64,000 nt of DNA. Source: Reticulitermes speratus. Its lineage: Eukaryota > Arthropoda > Insecta > Blattodea > Rhinotermitidae. Positions 58,701 to 64,000 of this stretch are shown one piece after another (the stretch's first letter is position 1; each line of letters begins with the position of its first letter). The DNA is taken from positions 30,296,001 to 30,360,000 of the forward strand of contig JAJKFL010000002.1 of assembly GCA_021186555.1 (NCBI GenBank), in the 5' to 3' direction. Both the position numbers and the translations under genes were made by a program. A model generated the notes under the pieces. That model saw nothing but the letters and a program-made list of their open reading frames with translations, did not search any database and was not told where the DNA came from.

Positions 58701-61320
58701 TTCTTCTTCTTTGATGGTTCTACAGACTCCACTGGTCCTTGGCCCGATCTAGCTGCTTCTTCCATTCTGCCCTGTGTGGAGTATCGTCTCCTTTTGGGCC
58801 ATCCGGTTTCTTCAGTTATATCCTTCTGAACATGAAGTTTTTTACGGTATGGGGTCGTTAGCCCCATGACCAACCCCCAACCTGGAGGACCAGGGTACCT
58901 GTCTTAGTCTAACCTCTCCCCCTCGACCAATCTGGCTAGGGAGGCCTTACCAGTAGCTACGCTACCGCCAGCATAGCTCTTGGGATCACTGAGGTGCACA
59001 AGCCCCACCACCACAACAAGGTGCAAGTACCATCGGGGGCAGCATATATTAAGGAAACTTTAATTTATAAGTGACAGTTTTTTGCTTCTTATTAAGCTCT
59101 ATAGGATAGTGTAACTCATACTTTGAGTAGGCATCTTATGGCAAAGACATCCTTATGTATTCAACGGGATGTCTGTAATTCTTAATTCTTATACCCGTTG
59201 TTGCGGTATTGTTAGGTGTTTAACCATTTCATCAAACCTACACGATGTCAGCAGCATATGTGCAAATAAAGCCGTACATTGCCATAAAGAATATATTTTT
59301 GTAAAACGAATTTTATGGAATTTCATTCTTTACGATTTGAGATTCTCTAGTCGGTGTCGATAAAATTCGTCTTCTCAACTACGATGTCATGTAGACTAGT
59401 ACTGGCTCTAGGTACCAACCTTACGGAGAAGACTTTTCTTCAAGGCAGTCCGAGAAGAGTGGACTTCAGTGAAAATGGAAGCAGTAAACTCCTCCGAAAA
59501 TATAGTACCTACAAAATGTCATTCTAATAAGAATAGAATCTTCTTGATTCTTGGAGTTACAAATTATTATTCAACACCCGCCCTTCTGTTTAGAATAAAC
59601 AGGCGTTTTCTTCACAAATCAGTTTACAGTAGCAAACATTCGTAAGCAATTTTCTCCCAGACACTCCAGCCACTGCAGATTTTAAGATCGACGTCCAGAC
59701 CGCTGATACCCTCGTCTGAACCCAGTCTTCATACAAGCGGACAAGAAAACACACTTCTTTGTTAGTGCAGCATATCTGGTGGTTTCCGCCATCTGTTAGC
59801 AAGCACACCACCACTTCCTTTGTTGCGAGAGACTCACTGTGGCAATGTACGGAACTCAGTCTACTCTTACATAAAATAGAGACCCTGCACATTATGTATA
59901 ATACATTTTAGCAATAATCGCACATGCTTGGAATCGTAACAATAATGCCTCACATGCAATATCTGCATAAAATGATGCCAAATCTTTATGTTCTACAGAA
60001 AGATCTGAAACAAAGGAAGGTCTCCGCACATCTGATAGGAGAATACAGAATTCTGTGGCTGCAACTAAGCCAACTCGCATCACAGACCGGTAAGATACTG
60101 TGATAAAAGTGTGAGAAAAATGAGTTATGTTTTTAACGAAGACACCGTTAATACAAAACAGTCCTTGGTCTAAATGCTTAAGGAACTGATAAGTAGGTCA
60201 GAGTAGCAAGGTAAATACAGGTGCGTATAAACTCACTTGAACTGGGTACCTGAAATAGGCAGGCTCTTGTGAACACTTTGGGACAACGCTGGGTCCCACT
60301 TAATAGCAGAGAATATCTTGACCAACTGGACGAGTATTAGTTCTTGAAGAAGGGGTTTCTGCATATACTTAGGCATTTAAAGCACAGTGGTTGGTACATA
60401 TACCACCTGTGTTAAGACTAAAAGATCAGCATTTACCGACGTGTTGGGAAAATTCTTACCTCAATATGCGTGGTCTGAATAGTCATAGGCTACTTGAACA
60501 CTGAATGTGGAAACAGGACGCTCCTCTGAAACTTCAGTAGCTATTTTCCAGTCGATATGACGTAACATAACCAGAAGATTTGGAAGTCCATTTGTTACCA
60601 CCATAACACCCATAGTGACAGAGAAATTCGCACGATCGCCAATTTGTTACTTCAGTTTCTACATACCGTAAAAAAAGTTGTGTATTTTTCCAGGTCTAGT
60701 AACATATAGCGCTTTAGAGGAGAGGTAAAGGTAAAGTTGTCCCTTCACACACCACAAAAGCGTACTGAAAGCATGGAGGTACAGCTACCGCTGATTCTTA
60801 ATCGTGGCGTTAAGATTTAGGTGAGTGGTTAATTTCACGCCCCGAGCTCTTTACCCGAGGAAAGAACCGCCTGTCCCCACTAAATAAGAGGGTGGGTGGG
60901 TGGGCCACACAGCCTGTCTGGACGGTTTTTGGAGAAGAGAGGGCTGTCGTTAATGTCGTTTCCCTTCACAAGTTTGCGCGTGCACAGTGTGGCTGTTACT
61001 GATTGTAGGAAACTGTACACTGTGGAAATTTTTTGTACTCTCATCCCTTAACTTTCGTAACAAGTTTTGCAAAACTTGACAAAATGATTCAAAAGTTTAA
61101 AATGGGTCACATATACAAATACAGACGCACGAACATAAAGAATGACGATTTTAATAAGCTACATTTTCCTTTTCTTATGAAGAAAGTAGAATAAAGATTT
61201 TCTAACATGGGCAATCCAAAATGACAGTCGCAGGATTTGACCTTTTTCGAAAATGCCACTCCGTACTAGAAGTATCCCTTCGTGTTGGTTCAAGCAGTGA
61301 CATGTCTTGGCATCTTGAAC

Positions 61321-61354
<34 letters not shown>

Positions 61355-62275
61355 GCTATTCTGACTGATATATGACGTGCTTATTCTCAGTCCCTTCAGG
61401 CAAATAGCAGGACATTATATCAAATTACGTCACAACCGCTTCTTTCCACATCCTTCCCAATTCATTATTCACTACACTCCCTTCCATTAAAAGAAATACG
61501 AGTTTAATCGGAGCGTCTGACAGCCCTTTAAAGAGAATGTAAATAAATTTAAAACATTCCCGATGTAGATCTACACCATACAGAAAGCGTTATATGGACA
61601 AATGCAATCCACAGACGTCAGAGGCACACAAAGCGCAACAAAAAATATACGGTAGTGACGTCAGTTTCAAAAGCTTGAAAGTAAACCAAGTTGCATTGAG
61701 CCACATTATATATAGTGATGCTGCACTATATGGCGCACGTGGAACTTTGGAGAATGCATACAGGGTTTTTGATGGGAAATCTGAAGGAAAGAGACACCTT
61801 GAACGACCGAGGCATAGATGATGACCTTAAAGAAATCGGGTGGTTTTGGACTGGGTTCTTCCGTTTCAGGATTGGAGTCGGTGGCGGCAACTTGTGTGAA
61901 TGGTAATGAACATTTCGTTTGTGTAAAACACGGGGATTTTTGTGACTAGATGAAGGCCTCGTAGTGTCATAAGAAAGATCCTGATCCACGTAGTTATTTA
62001 ATTGATTAGTTAGTTACATCTCAGGAGCTGACAATATGAATGGTTAAAATTCTTTTACATTTTTTCTGCTTTTAGGTGATGTGATGGGAAAAGCGACAAT
62101 ATTTTTTTTGGTATCATACCTGTTCGCTCTTACTCTGTCACTCTACGGTTCTCTGGCTGGAATTTTAAACAAGGGTCAAATATTACTGGAATCTGCTGGA
62201 TCGGGTGTTGCCTTCGTGCTTGGTGTCACCACTTTTTATGGAATCTGCAGCAAAGCTCACGAAGTGACTCACACT
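53460..62275 (+). CDS. Insect gustatory-receptor-like 7TM protein, partial
   Basis: Five exons, 53460-53676, 56708-56961, 58363-58614, 59999-60089 and 62076-62275, all GT-AG and phase-compatible (1, 0, 0, 1, 0), giving 338 residues and no TM7. The N-terminal 'IKPMMNMLRLLGLLPLE' matches the gustatory-receptor start ('lkp...l.r.lGl.P'). Six hydrophobic segments follow: two each in exons 2, 3 and 5. The exon 4/5 text 'GEYRILWLQLSQLASQTG' then 'LTLSLYGSL' and 'KAHEVTHT' has the order found in insect receptors, '..yR.lW..ls.l...g ... Yg.l ... .ea..t'. It resembles the CO2-receptor branch in this stretch, a weak inference. The final exon(s) with TM7 and TYxxxxxQF were not found up to 64000. It would act as a subunit of a ligand-gated cation channel in taste or contact chemosensory neurons. 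Confidence 0.78.
54196..54340 (+). repeat. GAAAC-hairpin family copy
   Basis: Begins 'tctcagcggtgttgatgaag', then 'ggtgtaacttcatgtcggttgg', then 'caggtaccgattttacgaagg'. Same order as 28825-28985. Confidence 0.5.
54363..54836. mobile_element. Large foldback element with 175-bp arms
   Basis: The left arm (about 54363-54540) is the inverse of the right arm (about 54655-54836). Both ends read 'taagacaacacca' inward, both arms include 'aatttaca.ttaaa', a gatga/hairpin block, 'gtgcaca.caatta', 'aaaacatagat', and 'ggctaaaat.aggtttcgatat'. The unpaired middle is about 115 bp. The left arm keeps a perfect GACCC-tcttc-GGGTC hairpin (54442-54456) next to GTTTC, that is GAAAC on the minus strand. Confidence 0.75.
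55672..55709. repeat. (ATT)n microsatellite
   Basis: Perfect ATT repeats. Confidence 0.95.
56205..56280. repeat. ACATA-type simple repeat
   Basis: Imperfect tandem 'aacat', 'aacgt' and 'acaac' units. Confidence 0.85.
56708..56961 (+). CDS. Gustatory receptor, exon 2 (TM1-TM2)
   Basis: Acceptor 'gttatgcattgcag', donor GTAACA. After Gly-Val-Pro it codes for TM1 ('FFSPIMAFSACMCFIKVF' region) and TM2 ('TVFSWLSILSAFVCTVSPIL' region), ending 'LHIKKWLQFQ', where the W and the 'fq' match the end-of-TM2 motif of insect gustatory receptors. Enters at phase 2 (after one base from exon 1) and leaves at phase 0. Confidence 0.75.
57234..57335. mobile_element. Foldback MITE, copy 2
   Basis: A 102-bp near-palindrome starting 'cagtagcaaatcctgatcc' and ending 'caagattcgccactg'. 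Matches 38534-38636 in the terminal arms ('tcctgatcc.taggtc.gg' against inverse 'gacctaaacccagga'). Confidence 0.65.
58363..58614 (+). CDS. Gustatory receptor, exon 3 (TM3-TM4)
   Basis: Acceptor 'tttttcctacacacag', donor GTACGT, 84 codons, phase 0 at both ends. Begins 'DLYRKVTRQHLILAARKR', a basic cytoplasmic/extracellular linker, then TM3 ('SVANMLVGIAATTSTLTAP') and TM4 ('FTFFLCTTMGAFGIYCVG'), ending 'GQKLALSLK'. Confidence 0.78.
58690..59045 (-). repeat. Retroelement-derived interspersed repeat
   Basis: On the minus strand reads 'ggaccagggt'-type text, 'ggttggtcatggggctaac', 'gaccccataccgtaaaaaac' and 'gaaggatataactgaagaaac'. This resembles a widely distributed insect non-LTR element segment as I remember it. 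It lies within receptor intron 3. Confidence 0.45.
59345..59530 (+). repeat. GAAAC-hairpin family copy
   Basis: Contains 'tcggtgtcgataaaat', 'ctacgatgtcatgtagact', 'ctctaggtaccaaccttacgg', 'aaactcctccgaaaatatagt'. Order matches the family; here the CCTCC-GAAA half is preserved. Confidence 0.5.
59999..60089 (+). CDS. Gustatory receptor, exon 4
   Basis: Acceptor 'ctttatgttctacag', donor GTAAGA, 91 bp, phase 0 in and 1 out. Reads 'KDLKQRKVSAHL' then 'IGEYRILWLQLSQLASQT', the cytoplasmic loop before TM5. The 'YR.LW..LS.L' signature is the best single piece of family evidence in the gene. Confidence 0.8.
60330..60470. repeat. Degenerate interspersed repeat
   Basis: Weak similarity to 7685-7790 ('acgagtatta', 'aagaaggggttt', 'aagatcagc'). 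Class unknown. Confidence 0.3.
60720..60950 (-). repeat. SINE family B copy
   Basis: 'ggtaaaggtaaagttgtccc', 'ggaggtacagctaccgctga', 'ggtgagtggttaatttcacgc', 'gtgggtgggtgggcc', 'cctgtctggacggtttttgg'. Close match to 27380-27640. Within receptor intron 4. Confidence 0.65.
61321..61349. repeat. Poly-G run, 29 bp
   Basis: Uninterrupted G29. The strand of the original homopolymer and its true length are uncertain, as such runs are hard to sequence. Confidence 0.85.
62076..62275 (+). CDS. Gustatory receptor, exon 5 (TM5-TM6)
   Basis: Acceptor 'tttttctgcttttag', donor GTAAGA, 200 bp, phase 1 in and 0 out. Gly completed across the junction, then 'DVMGKATIFFLVSYLFALTL' and 'SLYGSLAGIL' (TM5), 'SAGSGVAFVLGVTTFYGIC' (TM6) and 'SKAHEVTHT'. 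The Yg and C...a.E...T pattern is that of insect gustatory receptors. The final exon with TM7 is not found before 64000. Confidence 0.8.
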
Positions 62276-62650
62276 GTAAGATACCACACTGTGGTGGTTC
62301 CTTTCATTGTGCATGAGTACATTATGTGGATGACTGTACTGAGGCAGTGGAAAGATGTATCATGGTTGGTGTGGGGATGAATGCACTTGAACATTTCCCG
62401 TTTCTGTATACTCTTGTATTCCCTTCAAGCCCCTTCGGGATTAAGAAAACCAGCCTAAAGCGCTTGTTCCTAGCGAAAATCTTCTCTTGATTATCATCAC
62501 AAACATTCATTGAATATAAAGGACAGATGTTTAGAAGGAAAAGAAAATGTGTTGGAGGGGAAAGAGTAACAATTTGAGGGAGATATGGAGGGAGTCTATC
62601 AATGGGACTTCCTTCCAGAGCTCCAGTAGTGATGTACAACGGTGTACAAC
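62276..62650. other. Receptor intron 5, start
   Basis: No recognised exon or repeat before the MITE at 62653. Confidence 0.5.
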
Positions 62651-62652
62651 TA

Positions 62653-62970
62653 CAGTAGAGCGTCGATGATCCGAACTAATTGGGACCGAGGAAGTTCGGT
62701 TAATCAAATATTTCGGATAATCAAACAGGAATGAAAATACCCAGTTTATACCAAACAAAGTGTAATCACAACTAAATTAGTTTACGCAAGATTATATTTT
62801 TAAGCATTTAGAATTTTGAAATACGAAATATTACCATCAAATAATTGATTAAGGAAATGGTTTGTACATGATAACCAGCAAAAATTGAATAATACCTTTT
62901 CCTTTACCCGCGGTGGTTCGGATAATTGACGGTTCGGATGAGTGGCGTTCGGATAATCGACAATCTACTG
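62653..62970. mobile_element. pogo-like MITE
   Basis: A 318-bp element. Left end starts CAGTAGAGCGTCGATGATCC; reverse complement of the right end starts CAGTAGATTGTCGATTATCC. Flanked by TA at 62651-62652 and 62971-62972. The sub-terminal 'ttcggataat' motif recurs several times. No coding capacity. Confidence 0.85.
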
Positions 62971-62972
62971 TA

Positions 62973-63357
62973 TTAACGTAGATGAACATGGGCGGAAAAT
63001 AATTGTACGCTCTTTCTTCTGAAGAGGGTAGCAGTAATAAAGTACGAAGAGCCCGTAAGACCCGTGGTCTCACCTAAGATGTACGGTTAATCACTGAGGA
63101 GTTTGCGGTTGACCTTGGCAGTGGTTTGCGCTGAGGAAAGCCGACAGTCCTGTGCTTGTGATCAGTAAATCATGTATTCCATTTAAAAATGCATTGGGCT
63201 GAAGTGCAGTCGTGTTTTGTGCGTGTGAGATAACAGTTTATATTGTAGTTTTGTATGTGGTTGGAACTGTCATAAATTTGACTTTAAGCTTGTTATAAAA
63301 GAAACACCTGACAAATGACGACTGTTGGAAAGGAGGTCAAGCAGCAATAGTGACTCC
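62973..63357. other. No gene recognised
   Basis: Between the MITE and the LINE tail; no supported exon. Confidence 0.4.
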
Positions 63358-63527
63358 GGTTTTTAACATGATCTACATGTTTTTAACATAATCTATATGT
63401 TTTTAAAACGGTCTATGTTTTTAACATGATCTATATGTTTTAACATGATCTATATATTTTAACACGATCTATATGTTTTAACATGATCTATATGTTTTTA
63501 ACATAATCTATATGTTTTTAACATGAT
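63358..63527. repeat. ~19-bp tandem repeat, 8-9 copies
   Basis: Units of 'aacatgatctatatgttttt' with small length changes. It lies directly at the 3' side of the minus-strand LINE, so it may be that element's 3' untranslated tail. Confidence 0.85.
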
Positions 63528-64000
63528 CTTCCTCTTTCAATTTCCAGTATCTTTTCTTTTCCTTAAGGTCATCCAGTAGCTGCTTACGTCTTCTCCCTCG
63601 TCGTCCCGTCATTTCTATCCTTCCTTCTAACTTTCCTTCAATCACGTGTTTCAGAAGGCAGTTTCTACGCAAGATGTGACCAATCCAGTTAGCCTTTCTT
63701 CTTTTTATTGTATGTACGATATTCTTCTCCTCCTTGACTCTTGACTTCTTCATTTCTCACACGATCGGTCCAACTGATCTTCTCCATTCTTCTCCAGCAC
63801 CACATTTCAAAACTTTCCAGATACTTTTGATCTACTTTCCGAAGTGTCCACGTTTCAGCACCATACAAAGCTATGCTCCAAATGTAGCACTTTACTAGTT
63901 TCTTCCTTAAATTTAATTCCAGTTTGCTGGTGAAAAGATTTTTCTTCTTGTTGAATGCTGTTTTTGCCATGGCAATTCTGGATTTAATTTCACGTGTACA
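63528..64000 (-). mobile_element. LINE tail, continues beyond window
   Basis: Minus-strand frames read 'KKLVKCYIWSIALYGAETWT', 'FEMWCWRRMEKISWTDRVRN', then after a frameshift near 63740 'RRKANWIGHILRRNCLLKHV' and 'RRGRRRKQLLDDLKEKKRYW'. This is the post-RT segment ('lYGaEtWTl ... fEMWcwRRme.i.WtdrvrNeeV ... ...W.GHilRrncLlk') of a widespread arthropod LINE. It runs off the right edge, so whether an RT core is present is unknown. Confidence 0.85.

Noticed and set aside
62276..62380. Continuation of receptor exon 5 to a stop at 62378-62380
   Set aside because: The frame is open, but GTAAGA at 62276 is a good donor and the following residues do not resemble TM7 or the TYxxxxxQF end of the family.

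Overview
This is a repeat-rich, AT-rich animal nuclear window. Genes are carried in small exons separated by kilobase introns, and most of the rest is decayed transposons, tRNA-derived SINEs and satellites. The repeat set, together with a probable insect gustatory receptor, points to an insect with a large genome. A cockroach or termite (Blattodea) is my best guess, because several interspersed repeats look like ones I associate with blattodean genomes; the sequence alone does not prove the species.

I support three gene models, all on the + strand. (1) 8.8-17.4 kb: a tentative two-exon gene for a small secreted cysteine-containing peptide, with a signal-peptide exon and a terminal exon whose splice phases match. 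(2) 25.9-46.5 kb: an eight-exon gene for a protein of about 1,300 residues with an N-terminal PH domain and a long, mostly disordered tail carrying PxxP motifs and a YDVP motif. This resembles a membrane-recruited signalling adaptor. Its reading frame is broken by single-base discrepancies at two homopolymers, in exons 1 and 4, which look more like sequence errors than decay. (3) 53.5-62.3 kb and beyond: five exons of a seven-transmembrane chemoreceptor, probably a gustatory receptor. All exon phases agree; the last exon(s), including TM7, are not found before the window ends.

The rest by region. 0-7 kb: a SINE, a GIY-YIG retroelement fragment, a pogo/Tigger-type DNA transposon with intact ends, and two minisatellites. 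7-25 kb: a 45-bp minisatellite, a hAT element with a perfect 8-bp target-site duplication, SINEs and a LINE remnant. 26-39 kb, inside introns 1 and 3 of the PH gene: SINEs, LINE remnants, and a mariner remnant abutting a LINE with reverse transcriptase. 49.4-51.7 kb: a satellite of about 22 copies of a ~104-bp unit, lying between genes 2 and 3. 54-64 kb, in and after the receptor gene: a large foldback, MITEs, SINEs and a LINE running off the right end.

No bacterial-type system, CRISPR array, rRNA or functional tRNA gene was seen. The most unusual pattern is a set of interspersed repeats that share a short hairpin next to an invariant GAAAC. The hairpin stem differs between copies in a compensating way, as expected for a structured or ribozyme-like RNA inherited from retroelements.
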